Notes: generated by a model from the sequence alone, not told the origin. A stretch of DNA of 64,000 nt from Mycobacterium sp. GA-1199 (GCF_001500045.1 NZ_LQIX01000003.1:82060-146059), one strand, 5' to 3'. Shown: positions 19,571-27,918, counted from the first letter of the stretch. Numbers and translations are program-made.

Positions 19571-20729
19571 CTAGCCCTTGGACAGCGGCGACGGGAATCG
19601 CGGGCTGACCCGTACGCCGTCGAGCCAGTCGGTCAACTCGTCGGCACGTTTCTGTAAGCGGGCCTGCGCGGAACGGCCGACGTCCTCGAGCAGTCGCAAC
19701 TCGACCCGGCCTTCGTCATCCTGGACCCACGCACCGACGATCCTGCCGTCGCACCATGCGGTGGGCCCGCCGTTGCCGTTCCGGTCGAACACCTGCGCCC
19801 GGTACGGCCCGAGATACCAGTCGCGGTCGAACCAGCCCATCGTCGTGACGTCCAGACCGGGCAGCAGGGCGCACCACGGTTCGGGTTCGGGTTCGACGTC
19901 GAGATCGTCGGGGAGAGCGAACCCCGGTATGCCGTCGAGATCGACCTCGACCGCGCCGACGTCCCGCAACGCCTCCCGCGCCCACGTCAGCGTGTTCCCG
20001 AACCACCACTTGACATCGGTCACGGTGGCCGGGCCGAACGCTGCGAGCCAGCGGCGCACAAGCTCCGTGCGGGCCGTCTGCGGGTCGGCCGCATCGGGCC
20101 GTGCCGATCCAGTCGCCGGTGGCAACCCAACGCGGTCGTGACGTCGTCCATTTTCCGTCGTTGGGGCCGCGCATGATGTCGCCGCGCACCGCCAGCACGG
20201 TCAAGATGCGCGGTGCCAAAGGGGTCTCGCCGCCCCACCGCTTACCCGGGGCCGGGTCCCAGGACCCCGCCAACTCGGGTAGCGCCTCGCGCAGGTCCTT
20301 CGCGCTCGTGGGCCCCCGTTCGGCCAGATGCATCAGGACCGCCGCGCGGGCCGCGTCGAGCCATGCGTCGCCATCGGTGCAGACACCGGCCTTCTGCGCA
20401 CCAGCGACGAGTCGCCGACGCTCGGTGTCGGCAACCCGCTCGCTTGCCGCGGACTGGATCAGCGGCACGTCGGCGGTGCGCACGGTCCACAGCGTTCTGC
20501 GCATCGCGAGATGTTTGACCAGCGTGCGCCGCTCGTAGAGTTCGGCATCCAGATCGGCGACGTCGAATCCTTGCAGCCGCGCCCACATCGACAGGTACGG
20601 GGTCGCCGGATCGGTCGCATGCAGCCCGAGCACACCGTCGACCACAGCACCGATGGAGCCCGCCGGTGAACAGAGGAAGTGCCGACGGGCGAGCCGTGCC
20701 CGCCGCTCGTCGATCGTGAATCTGCGCAT
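19571..20729 (-). pseudogene. winged-helix DNA-binding domain protein (HTH_42 type), frameshifted
   Basis: Two frames together encode one protein of the HTH_42 (DUF1006-like) family, some members of which are crosslink-repair glycosylases. The N-terminal part begins at ATG 20729 (MRRFTIDERRARLARRHFL) and runs through RRTLWTVR and GKWTTSRPRWVATGDW. The C-terminal part continues in another frame with ARPDAADPQTARTELVRRW, TDVKWWFG and ends PFPSPLSKG. The switch lies near 20095-20112. The span of 1159 bases is one more than a multiple of three, so a single inserted base explains it. Either the gene is broken or the base is an assembly error. Downstream it faces uvrA. Confidence 0.75.
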
Positions 20730-20848
20730 CGCCTGCGAACCGTACCGTCGGGCGCCGACAAAGTTTGGGATCGGTAGCGACCGGCGCGGTTTTGACTTAC
20801 CGCCATGACGGGCGCCATCGGGGCGACGTCCCAAAGAAGGGAAGATCG

Positions 20849-21322
20849 ATGAATCGCGTTGTTGTGGGTCTGATCGGACTGGTCGCCGGCGCCGCCGTGC
20901 TGGTGGGTTGTTCGGACGACAAGGGAAGCGCCCCCGCGGTCAGCGCGGCGGGCGTGAGCAGTGGCGGCAGCACCGAGGTGAAGGTCGACGGCAAGGACCT
21001 CGAGGGACTGGACCTCAACACCGTCACGTGCGTGAAGCAGGGTGGCCGGATCAACGTCGCCAGCGGCGCGATCGGCGGTCAGCAGGGTCTGGGCATCGTG
21101 ATGAGCGATGAGGCGAACCCGAAGGTGGAGTCGTTGGGCATGGTGGTCGACGGAAACGCCCTCGCGGTCAGCAACACCATGGGCGCCAAGGTCGGTTCGG
21201 CCGAGGTGAAGGTCGACGGCGACACCTACACGATCACCGGCGAAGCAACGGGCACCGACATCTCGAACCCGATGGCAGGGTCGATCACCAAGCCGTTCAC
21301 CGTCAAGGTCAACTGCAGTTGA
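20849..21322 (+). CDS. lpqH: LpqH-family lipoprotein (19 kDa antigen type)
   Basis: A 157-residue surface lipoprotein. The signal peptide ends in the lipobox LVGC (Cys21), then a Ser/Gly-rich linker leads into the lipoprotein_22 domain (TVTCVKQGGRINVASG, GEATGTDISNPMAG, PFTVKVNCS). Two later Cys probably form the family disulfide. LpqH proteins are TLR2-active surface antigens of uncertain cellular role. ATG 20849 is preceded by GAAGGGAAG. A strong hairpin with T-run follows the stop. This may be one of several paralogs in the genome, so the symbol is by family. Confidence 0.85.
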   Translation: MNRVVVGLIGLVAGAAVLVGCSDDKGSAPAVSAAGVSSGGSTEVKVDGKDLEGLDLNTVTCVKQGGRINVASGAIGGQQGLGIVMSDEANPKVESLGMVVDGNALAVSNTMGAKVGSAEVKVDGDTYTITGEATGTDISNPMAGSITKPFTVKVNCS

Positions 21323-21337
21323 GCGATCCACCTCCTG

Positions 21338-21374
21338 AAGCGGCGGGCGTGCCAGGCATGCCCGCCGCTTTCTA
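21338..21374 (+). terminator. intrinsic terminator after the LpqH-type gene
   Basis: AAGCGGCGGGC and GCCCGCCGCTT pair perfectly over 11 bases around an 11-base loop, followed by TTCT. It ends just before the -10 of the TPR gene, which separates the two transcripts. Confidence 0.8.
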
Positions 21375-21378
21375 TGAT
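21373..21378 (+). promoter_or_regulatory. -10 element (TATGAT) of the TPR-CHAT operon
   Basis: TATGAT is followed by six bases and the GTG at 21385, the layout of a leaderless mycobacterial promoter. It overlaps the tail of the preceding terminator. Confidence 0.65.
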
Positions 21379-21384
21379 TCGACC

Positions 21385-23004
21385 GTGGCGATCCCCGCGG
21401 ACCTCCAGCGTGCGCGTCACCTGGCGTTCGCCGCCAACGAAGAGGCGGCCAAGGATCTCCTGCTGTCTCTGGTGCCGCAGATCGAACAGGCCGGCCGAGA
21501 CGACTGGATGCTCGAGGTGTACGCGCTGCTCGGCGAGATCTACCTGGTCCGCACGGCGTACAACGGCACCGAGGAATGCCTGAACCGGATGCGTGAGTGC
21601 CTGGCCGTCTATTCGGCGATCCTCGCGGGCAGCAAGCCCGAGGCCGCGGCACAGGTGACGATGACGACGGCCGAGATCGAGCTGATGGTGCGCCGGTACT
21701 CGCGGCGGGCACAGTTCCTGCAGACCGGGGTGGCCGCCGCACACGGGGACCACGAGACCGCCGAGGCCGCGCTGATCGCGCTGACCGACGACGAGCCGGT
21801 TGCCGGACTCGCCGCCGAACACCGGTTCCTGATCACGTACGCCGAGATCCTGTGCGCGGTCGCACTGTGCGACGACGACCTGCACGTGAAGTCGATCCCG
21901 TTGTGGGAGCGCGTGATCGACGTGATCGATCGCCCGGGCGACGGTAGTGAACACCACGATCACCTTCTCGTCCTGGGAGCCACCGGCTATGGCAGGTTCT
22001 GCGTCGAGACCGGCCGGCTCGTTGCGGCCGAGCCCTGGCTGCGGCGGGCGGGGGCGCGCGCGGAGGCGCGGGGGTGGAGGTTGGCGGTGGCGCGCACCCA
22101 ACTCGAACGCGCGACGGCGGCGTGGTCGGCGGGGGACCGGCCGCAGGCGCAGACGTTGGTCCACGAGGCATATCCGGCCATCGCCGAACATCTTCGCGCA
22201 CACGACGTCTCGCGGTGCTGGCTGTACTTCGGCCTGATCAGCATCTCTGTGAAAGCGCTCGACGATGCCGACGAACGGCTCGGCCACGCCGAACGGCACT
22301 GGCGGGAGATCGAGAAACCACTGCACATCCACCGGATCTTGTTGCAGCGCAGCTGGGTAGACATCTTCCGCGGAGACTTCGCCTCAGCTCTCGAGCGCGT
22401 CGAAGAGGCGCGCGAACTGCTCGACGCATGGCCACGGCACAGCTGGCTGCAGTACGCCCGCCTCGACGACCAGCTCGGTAACGTCTGGCGGGCCGATGCA
22501 TTGACCGATTCCGTCCACGCGGCCGAAAAGCTGGAGAAGGCCGCCGAACTAAAAATTCCCGCCGCGATGGCCGTCGACTCGGTGCGGTACTCGATTCCCG
22601 ACGCCGATGCCCGGATGCGCTGGGCGACCTACGTTTCCGCCCCGATCCTCGCCGGTGCCTTCGCCGTCGCATGGGAGTGGGGCAACACCGACCTCATCAG
22701 CGAGCTCATCGAATACCACAGCGCGCGGGGCACGTTCACCGCCGAACCCGCCTCCGCCGACGCCATGGACTGGGCGGGTACCGCCACAGCGGCCGTACCT
22801 GTGGAGTCCGCCGACGAGTACGCGCTCGTCGCCGCCGGACCGGCGGTCACTTCAGGTGCGGCGCTGACCCGGCTGGGACCGTTGCCGCCGCTGGTGATGA
22901 ACCCTGCCACCGCACCGATCATCGGCCGCTACCGCGCGCTGGCAGCCGAGCGGTACGGACGCGACGTGACCGCGGACGAGCCCGCGTGGTGCACGTGGCC
23001 TTGA
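21385..23004 (+). CDS. TPR-repeat protein paired with a CHAT protease
   Basis: A 539-residue soluble, mostly alpha-helical protein. Repeated segments such as HLAFAANEEAAKDLLLSLV, ALLGEIYLVRTAYNGTEECL, RFCVETGRLVAAEPWLRRAG and LEKAAELK have the A/L/Y spacing of tetratricopeptide repeats. The last 100 residues are Ala/Pro-rich and match nothing I know. The frame is open from TTG 21319, but that lies before and across the lpqH terminator. GTG 21385 follows a perfectly placed -10, so I use it. The CHAT gene overlaps its stop. In known TPR-CHAT pairs the repeats hold or sense a trigger and control the protease; that role here is inference. Confidence 0.7.
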   Translation: MAIPADLQRARHLAFAANEEAAKDLLLSLVPQIEQAGRDDWMLEVYALLGEIYLVRTAYNGTEECLNRMRECLAVYSAILAGSKPEAAAQVTMTTAEIELMVRRYSRRAQFLQTGVAAAHGDHETAEAALIALTDDEPVAGLAAEHRFLITYAEILCAVALCDDDLHVKSIPLWERVIDVIDRPGDGSEHHDHLLVLGATGYGRFCVETGRLVAAEPWLRRAGARAEARGWRLAVARTQLERATAAWSAGDRPQAQTLVHEAYPAIAEHLRAHDVSRCWLYFGLISISVKALDDADERLGHAERHWREIEKPLHIHRILLQRSWVDIFRGDFASALERVEEARELLDAWPRHSWLQYARLDDQLGNVWRADALTDSVHAAEKLEKAAELKIPAAMAVDSVRYSIPDADARMRWATYVSAPILAGAFAVAWEWGNTDLISELIEYHSARGTFTAEPASADAMDWAGTATAAVPVESADEYALVAAGPAVTSGAALTRLGPLPPLVMNPATAPIIGRYRALAAERYGRDVTADEPAWCTWP

Positions 23005-24194
23005 CCGAAACCCTCGTCCTGCGCTTCGCCGACGTCGGGGTGGCGACGTACGCGGCCCTGCGGGTCGTCGGCGACCCGTCGCGAACCGTCACCTGGGTGG
23101 TCGAACAGCCGGATCTCGTTGCAGCCGAGCAGCGACTGGCCGAGGCCCTGCCCGACCCGGTCGGCACCGAGAACCGTCGCGACGCGCTCGACCGCGCGAT
23201 CACCAGGGGAGCATTCGCCTCGCCCCCCACCGAACTCGACCTCGCCCGCGCGCTGGGCACCCGGCTGATCGCGCCGGCCGGCTGGCAGCTGCTCGTCGAG
23301 CATGTGGCGTCACCACGCGCGACACTGTTCGTCTCGCCGAGCGCACGGTTGGCCAGGACGCCCTGGGGCCTGCTGGCATCGCCGGACGACGACGGCACCC
23401 GGCTGATGGAACTGGCCGAGGTCATGATGGCCGTGCCTCCCAACATCGTCAATTCGCCGCGGGCTCCGGTGGATTGGAACGACAGCGGCGACAAACCCGT
23501 TCTGTTGGTGCTGGACCCGCGCGTTCCCGGTCAACGCCCGGAGGCGGCGTTGGGCTCCGTGCTCGGCAGACCGTCGCCCGATACCGTCCTGGCACGGCAT
23601 TTCGCCGATCTGGCCGCCCGTCGCGCCGTGCTGCCGGACGTGACGGGCGCAGTCGAGCTGTTCCGGCGCACCGACGCCGACCGGGGTTGGCTCGCCGGTC
23701 AACTCGCTCGGCACCCCGGCCGCATGGTGTACGTCGGACACGCCACGGCCGCCGATGGCGACGCCGGGCACGCGGACCGCGCCGCACTGCACCTCGCCGA
23801 AGAACGGCCGCTCACCGCGGGTGAGCTCATGACGGCGAGATTGCCTTTCCCTCCGCGGGTTGCGCTGCTGGCGTGCGCATCCGGCGGGGACTATCAGTTC
23901 GATGAGGCCAGCGGGCTGGTGGCGGCGATGATCCTGGGTGGCGCCCAACTGGTCACCGCCACGTTGTGGTCGTTACCGACGACCGCGGGCTATCGGCAGT
24001 TCGCCGCATCCGATGCCGACCCGATGAGCGAGGTGATCGTCGCCGTCGACTGCGCCCATGAGGCCGATGAGGCCGGCCGCGCGGTCAACCGCTGGCAGCG
24101 GCAACGGATGCGCGACTGGCGCGGCGGCGATCTGACCGCCAGCCCGCTGTACTGGGCGGCGCTGGCCAGCTTCGCCGTCGACGGCGCGCGCTGA
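22995..24194 (+). CDS. CHAT-domain caspase-like protease
   Basis: A protein of about 399 residues ending in a CHAT (caspase HetF-associated) peptidase domain. The catalytic His is in MVYVGHATA (H249) and the Cys in ALLACASGG (C294), both in family context, and the later GGAQLVTATLWSLPTTAGYRQF segment is the typical C-terminal strand-helix. An N-terminal region with LRFADVGVATYAALRV probably forms a recognition or beta-sandwich part. Possible GTG starts are at 22986, 22989 and 22995, all overlapping the TPR stop at 23004, so translation is coupled. The dyad is intact, so it is likely an active Cys protease. Substrate unknown. Confidence 0.82.
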   Translation: MALTETLVLRFADVGVATYAALRVVGDPSRTVTWVVEQPDLVAAEQRLAEALPDPVGTENRRDALDRAITRGAFASPPTELDLARALGTRLIAPAGWQLLVEHVASPRATLFVSPSARLARTPWGLLASPDDDGTRLMELAEVMMAVPPNIVNSPRAPVDWNDSGDKPVLLVLDPRVPGQRPEAALGSVLGRPSPDTVLARHFADLAARRAVLPDVTGAVELFRRTDADRGWLAGQLARHPGRMVYVGHATAADGDAGHADRAALHLAEERPLTAGELMTARLPFPPRVALLACASGGDYQFDEASGLVAAMILGGAQLVTATLWSLPTTAGYRQFAASDADPMSEVIVAVDCAHEADEAGRAVNRWQRQRMRDWRGGDLTASPLYWAALASFAVDGAR

Positions 24195-24650
24195 TCACAC
24201 CGGCGCCACACAGATCGCCACGGCGGTCTCGTCACCGGGGCGGTAGTAGGTGTCGATGACGCTGCCGGGGGAGACCTTCACGAGCGCGGACGCCGGCACC
24301 AACGCCGTCTCCCGGGCGGGAAACTGCCCCCCTCCAGGCCTTTTGACCATCACATCCAGTTCGACCTCCCGGCAGTCCTCGAGCGCCTGCCCGGTGGGCC
24401 GCATCGCGGTGACGACCGCCCGCGATCGAGTGCCGTTGCGGATCAACTCGAGTCGGTCGCAGGTGAGCAGGCCTTTGCGCACCATCGTCCGGTCGAACTC
24501 CGCGCGCGCGGCCAGGATGTCCTCCGCCGTGGCCAGACGCTCGTCGGCCTCGCCGGACTCCACACGCGAGAGCTTCCAAGCCGGTAGTAACGAAGCGGCC
24601 GTCGTGCCGATGTAGACGATGCAGACGAACGCGAACAGCGCAGTGAACAT
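24195..24650 (-). CDS. small membrane-anchored hypothetical protein
   Basis: A 151-residue protein with one N-terminal transmembrane helix (MFTALFAFVCIVYIGTTAASLLPAW). A charged, coiled stretch follows, then a C-terminal beta-rich domain (AVVTAMRPTGQ, ELDVMVKRPGG, VIDTYYRPGDETAVAI). That domain resembles a small OB-like repeat seen in actinobacterial membrane proteins, a weak match. It sits on the opposite strand between the CHAT operon and the next pair, ending directly against the CHAT stop. Whether it belongs to the module is unclear. Confidence 0.65.
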   Translation of the reverse strand: MFTALFAFVCIVYIGTTAASLLPAWKLSRVESGEADERLATAEDILAARAEFDRTMVRKGLLTCDRLELIRNGTRSRAVVTAMRPTGQALEDCREVELDVMVKRPGGGQFPARETALVPASALVKVSPGSVIDTYYRPGDETAVAICVAPV

Positions 24651-24722
24651 GACCTAAGGGTCGGACGGGCGTGCCGCTACCGAACCCAACTTTCCTGCTG
24701 CCCACAATCGCCGACGTACTTC

Positions 24723-24728
24723 TATCCT
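24723..24728 (+). promoter_or_regulatory. -10 element (TATCCT) of the 434/359-residue gene pair
   Basis: TATCCT is followed by six bases and the ATG at 24735, indicating a leaderless transcript. The gene pair therefore has its own promoter, separate from TPR-CHAT. Confidence 0.6.
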
Positions 24729-24734
24729 GTCCTG

Positions 24735-26039
24735 ATGAGCACCGAGACGGCCGTCGCCGTCGCCCATCCGCGCCGGGCGGTCATCGACCGGGCCTGGCGT
24801 GCCATCGGGCCCGGCGTCGAGGTGCTCAGCGGTGAAGACGGCGGACCGCTGCGGCGAACGGTGAAGCGGGTCATCGATCCGCTGGTGCTGCGACTGCGCT
24901 CGAACACTCATTTCTCGGCGCCCTTCGTCGCTCCCGACGTGGCCGATGCGATGTACGACGCGATCGTCGGCCACGCTGCGCAACTGCGGGACACCGCGGC
25001 CTGGTTCGACGTCCTCAAACGGGAGCGGCGCCGCTTACGCATCACCTCGGGCAATGCCCAGGAGCTTTACTTCCCGGTGTGTTTCGAGTTAGCCGTGACG
25101 AAAGGCGCTCCCTCACAACATGGTTCGGGCGCCGAGGAGGTGCTGCGCGACATCCACGGTGAACGTGACCGCACGGCGATCGAGGCACTGAACCGATTCG
25201 TATCCGACGAGAAGGTCATCACCGAACTGGAGAAGCAACTGAGCAGCAGCTGGCGAGACGTGCGCGCGGGCAACGCGATCACCGGTCCGTTCATGGCCGG
25301 GCTGACCACGGTGCTCGGCTCCGCCGACAGCCACTCGGCCACCGCCGCGCGGCAGCGTGTGTGGCAGGCGTTGATCGCCGACGCCGCGCCGTACAACCTC
25401 GGAGCCAAGGCCCGCAGCCGGCGGGCCGAGTTGCCGTGGTCCATCGTGAACCTCGGTCTCAGTTCTGTTGAGCCACAACAGCGGCCGAGCGTCATCGGCA
25501 GCACGGACAACGACCGGCCCCTCAACCGCAGCGTGATCGACAGGGTGCGCGCAACGCTGCGAAGGGCCATGGACCGCGACGAGCTTCCCGACGTGCCGAC
25601 GTTGTGCGCCGAAGAGGTCGACCGGGCGTGCGCGCCGTGGGGTCTGATCGGAGAGGACAAGCAGGCCACGCTGGTCGCAGGAATCGAGGTCGCGGTGCAT
25701 CTCGCGCCGTTGGCCGATCGCCCCGATTCTCGCTACGAGTTGGCCCGGCAGATCCAAGCGCGGCTGCGCAAGGAGGCCTACGTGCTGCACGCGCGCCGCT
25801 ACCTGGTCTCCGGCCAGCCGATCCATCCGCGCCAGCAGCAGGTGATCGACGACCTGGCCGCATTCGCGCGCCCCTACCTGAGCCGGTTGTGGGCCCGGCT
25901 GCACGGCCGCGATGTATGGCAGGAACCGTGTGACGACGTCGATGACGTCCGAGCGGTGCTGGAAGGGGTGGCCCGCTCGGTCAGCCTGGACCACCGCCAG
26001 CGGATCAAGACCATGTTGGAGCTGCAGGTGGCGGGATGA
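24735..26039 (+). CDS. unrecognised 434-residue protein, first gene of coupled pair
   Basis: I do not recognise a family. The product is soluble and strongly helical, rich in Arg and Ala, without signal peptide, membrane helix or nucleotide-binding motif. Notable segments are NTHFSAPFVAPDVADAMYDA, WFDVLKRERRRLRITSGNAQ, a Cys pair region LCAEEVDRACAPWGLIGEDK and ARRYLVSGQPIHPRQQQVID. Codon use resembles its neighbours, so recent transfer is not obvious. It starts from a leaderless promoter and its stop overlaps the next start (ATGA), so the two proteins are probably made in equal amounts and may form a complex. It lies 3' of the TPR-CHAT operon. Confidence 0.75.
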   Translation: MSTETAVAVAHPRRAVIDRAWRAIGPGVEVLSGEDGGPLRRTVKRVIDPLVLRLRSNTHFSAPFVAPDVADAMYDAIVGHAAQLRDTAAWFDVLKRERRRLRITSGNAQELYFPVCFELAVTKGAPSQHGSGAEEVLRDIHGERDRTAIEALNRFVSDEKVITELEKQLSSSWRDVRAGNAITGPFMAGLTTVLGSADSHSATAARQRVWQALIADAAPYNLGAKARSRRAELPWSIVNLGLSSVEPQQRPSVIGSTDNDRPLNRSVIDRVRATLRRAMDRDELPDVPTLCAEEVDRACAPWGLIGEDKQATLVAGIEVAVHLAPLADRPDSRYELARQIQARLRKEAYVLHARRYLVSGQPIHPRQQQVIDDLAAFARPYLSRLWARLHGRDVWQEPCDDVDDVRAVLEGVARSVSLDHRQRIKTMLELQVAG

Positions 26040-27115
26040 GGCTCACGGCAGATTCGGGTCTATGGACGACGGGACCGCTGGTGACCCCGGCTCCGCTGGT
26101 GGCCGTGCTGGAAGTCAGCGGTGCGGTGCTGTCATGGACGGTCGACGATTCGACGGACGCCCAGATCGCGTTCACCGATCCGGCGCGAGCCGACTGGTTG
26201 TGGCGGGTGGTCGGTGAGACCGGCCACCACGCCGTAATCTGCGCGCTGGGTGACCGCGTCGCTGTCGACAGCGTGGAGGTGACCGGTGTGACCCTGCTGC
26301 CCGATGCGCTTGCTCCGTTGCGTCGACTCGCGCTCGGCCACTGGCTACGGCGCTGGTGGCCGGCGAGCCAGCGGGATGCGATCGCGACCCTGGACGGTGC
26401 ACTTTTGGACGCTGAGGTCGCGCTGCTGACCGCCGCGGCGCAGGACTACTTCGGTGACGAAACCTTCGACTCGGAGATCACCCATCTGCTTGCCCCCCAT
26501 GCGGCGGCGCTGGATGCCGCTGTGCACGAAGGTGATCCGCGGGTCGCTGCGCTTGTCGAGCTGTGCCGCGACGTGGCCGACGACGTCGGGGTGGCACTCG
26601 ATGCGGGCCCGGTGAGTGGCCGGCGCGCCGACTACGCGCTTGCGGCAGCGGCGGATTCGCGCGCCCGCAGTTCAGCGGCCATCGCGGGCGGGACGGCCTC
26701 GCTCAACTGGGCGGCCGTACCACCGGGGGTCTTCGACGCTGCCGAGGACACCGTCACGTGGTCAATCGAAGCGACCGGCGACGGTGTGAGCGCGGTGGTG
26801 GACGTGGAGTTGACAGGGCAGGGCACACCCCACGGCATCACCGTGCGGTTGGAGTCGGGAACCGTCGGCGGGACGGGCGTACTCGGAGCGGACGGACGTG
26901 CATCGTTTCCCGTTGTCGACAACGGCAGCGCACCGATCTCCGAAGCCGTTGCCTGGAACCATGACTGGCGCGGCGCCAGGGTGGTGGTGGGCGCCGACGT
27001 CGACGAGTCGGCCCAAACCCGCGACCGGGTGCGCGCCTTCGCGCGGTCGCGGATGGATCAACCCGGTCCGGATGCGTTCCTGGCCGAGATCCTTGCCGCC
27101 GAATCGGATTACTGA
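26036..27115 (+). CDS. unrecognised 359-residue protein, second gene of coupled pair
   Basis: No family recognised. The N-terminal third (AVLEVSGAVLSWTVDDSTDA and following) is beta-rich, the middle is helical with LGHWLRRWWPASQRDAIATL, and the C-terminal third (DTVTWSIEATGDGVSAVVDV, HGITVRLESGTVGG) looks like an immunoglobulin-like or beta-sandwich domain. No signal peptide or membrane segment. The ATG lies inside the stop of the 434-residue gene. Mixed sandwich and helical domains suggest binding rather than catalysis, but that is speculative. It converges on the small acidic protein gene. Confidence 0.75.
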   Translation: MRLTADSGLWTTGPLVTPAPLVAVLEVSGAVLSWTVDDSTDAQIAFTDPARADWLWRVVGETGHHAVICALGDRVAVDSVEVTGVTLLPDALAPLRRLALGHWLRRWWPASQRDAIATLDGALLDAEVALLTAAAQDYFGDETFDSEITHLLAPHAAALDAAVHEGDPRVAALVELCRDVADDVGVALDAGPVSGRRADYALAAAADSRARSSAAIAGGTASLNWAAVPPGVFDAAEDTVTWSIEATGDGVSAVVDVELTGQGTPHGITVRLESGTVGGTGVLGADGRASFPVVDNGSAPISEAVAWNHDWRGARVVVGADVDESAQTRDRVRAFARSRMDQPGPDAFLAEILAAESDY

Positions 27116-27423
27116 GACTCGTCGGACTGTTTGCGCATCTGCTCGCGGATCTGTTCCAGGCGCTCGGCGGCCGCCCGCTGCCGCTCGTCGTACTGCTCGG
27201 CGACGCTTCGACCTTCGGGGGTTTCGGCCGCGAGTTCGGATGCGCCGATCGCGGTGCCGTAGCGGGTCTCGATCTTCTCGCGCACGGCGTCGAAGGTCGG
27301 CACACCACCGGGGGTGTAGCCGCTGTCGACCGGCTCGACCGGAGTGGTGGACTCAGTTTTCGGCTCCACGACTTCCGCGTCGACGGCGGGTTCCTGATCC
27401 TCCGGAGTGGTGTCGCCCGGCAT
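27109..27423 (-). CDS. small acidic helical protein
   Basis: A 104-residue protein: an acidic Pro/Glu/Thr-rich first half (EDQEPAVDAEVVEPKTE), then a conserved-looking helical half (VPTFDAVREKIETRYGTA, LAAETPEGRSVAEQYDERQ, a coiled coil ending QMRKQS). The second half resembles the C-terminal region of proteins annotated as PspA-domain-like in mycobacteria. It may match the small gene I remember after uvrA in M. tuberculosis (Rv1638A), which would mark the right edge of the accessory block. ATG 27423 is seven bases after TACCGT. Its end overlaps the end of the convergent 359-residue gene. Confidence 0.7.
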   Translation of the reverse strand: MPGDTTPEDQEPAVDAEVVEPKTESTTPVEPVDSGYTPGGVPTFDAVREKIETRYGTAIGASELAAETPEGRSVAEQYDERQRAAAERLEQIREQMRKQSDESQ

Positions 27424-27430
27424 GCCGTTC

Positions 27431-27436
27431 ACGGTA
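27431..27436 (-). promoter_or_regulatory. -10 element (TACCGT) of the small acidic protein gene
   Basis: On the minus strand TACCGT is followed by seven bases and the ATG at 27423, a leaderless arrangement. Confidence 0.5.
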
Positions 27437-27539
27437 CCCGCCCGCCCCTCACGACGGTTATGGCAATTTTGACGAAAGCCGCGCGTTGCTTGTACGACAC
27501 GCGTAGCGTCTTGCCGTCATCACGGCGAAGGGAGCCACC

Positions 27540-27836
27540 ATGCGCGGCGGCATCATTTTCTCAGCGGTTGTCGGCGTCGCCATGGCGCTCGGCACCGCCG
27601 CACCGGCCTTGGCCGACGAGACCGACGACATCTTCGTCTCGGTGCTCGAGGGAGAAGGATTCCCGTTCTCGACCCCCAAGGATGCAATCAGCCTTGCCCA
27701 CGCGGTCTGTGATTACGTGGCCGCCGGGCAGAAGCCCGAACAGGTTGCGGTCGAGATCAGCGAACCGGCCAACTGGACCCTGGAGCAGAGTGGGTTCTTC
27801 GTCGGCGCCGCGACCCAGTCGTACTGTCCGTCCTGA
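27540..27836 (+). CDS. secreted DUF732 protein
   Basis: A 98-residue exported protein. The signal peptide (IIFSAVVGVAMALGTAAP) is cleaved near ALA-DE, followed by a DUF732 domain: DIFVSVLEGEGFPFSTPKDA, ISLAHAVCDYVAAG and FVGAATQSYCPS. The two Cys probably pair. DUF732 proteins are common small secreted proteins of mycobacteria with no established function. The start is supported by GAAGGGAG just upstream of ATG 27540. Confidence 0.88.
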   Translation: MRGGIIFSAVVGVAMALGTAAPALADETDDIFVSVLEGEGFPFSTPKDAISLAHAVCDYVAAGQKPEQVAVEISEPANWTLEQSGFFVGAATQSYCPS

Positions 27837-27918
27837 GCCGGACCGATTGCGCTGTTTCGCACGATCTCGACGAAGTCGGTGAGTGCGGGTGGCGACGATG
27901 TCGGCTCGTCATGCGTCG

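Noticed and set aside
21319..21384. Longer N-terminus of the TPR protein from TTG 21319.
   Set aside because: It would be translated from the lpqH stop region and terminator; the -10 and GTG 21385 explain the start better.
24735..27115. Bacterial gasdermin as partner of the CHAT protease.
   Set aside because: Neither protein shows gasdermin-like hydrophobic beta segments or a C-terminal cleavage tail that I can recognise.
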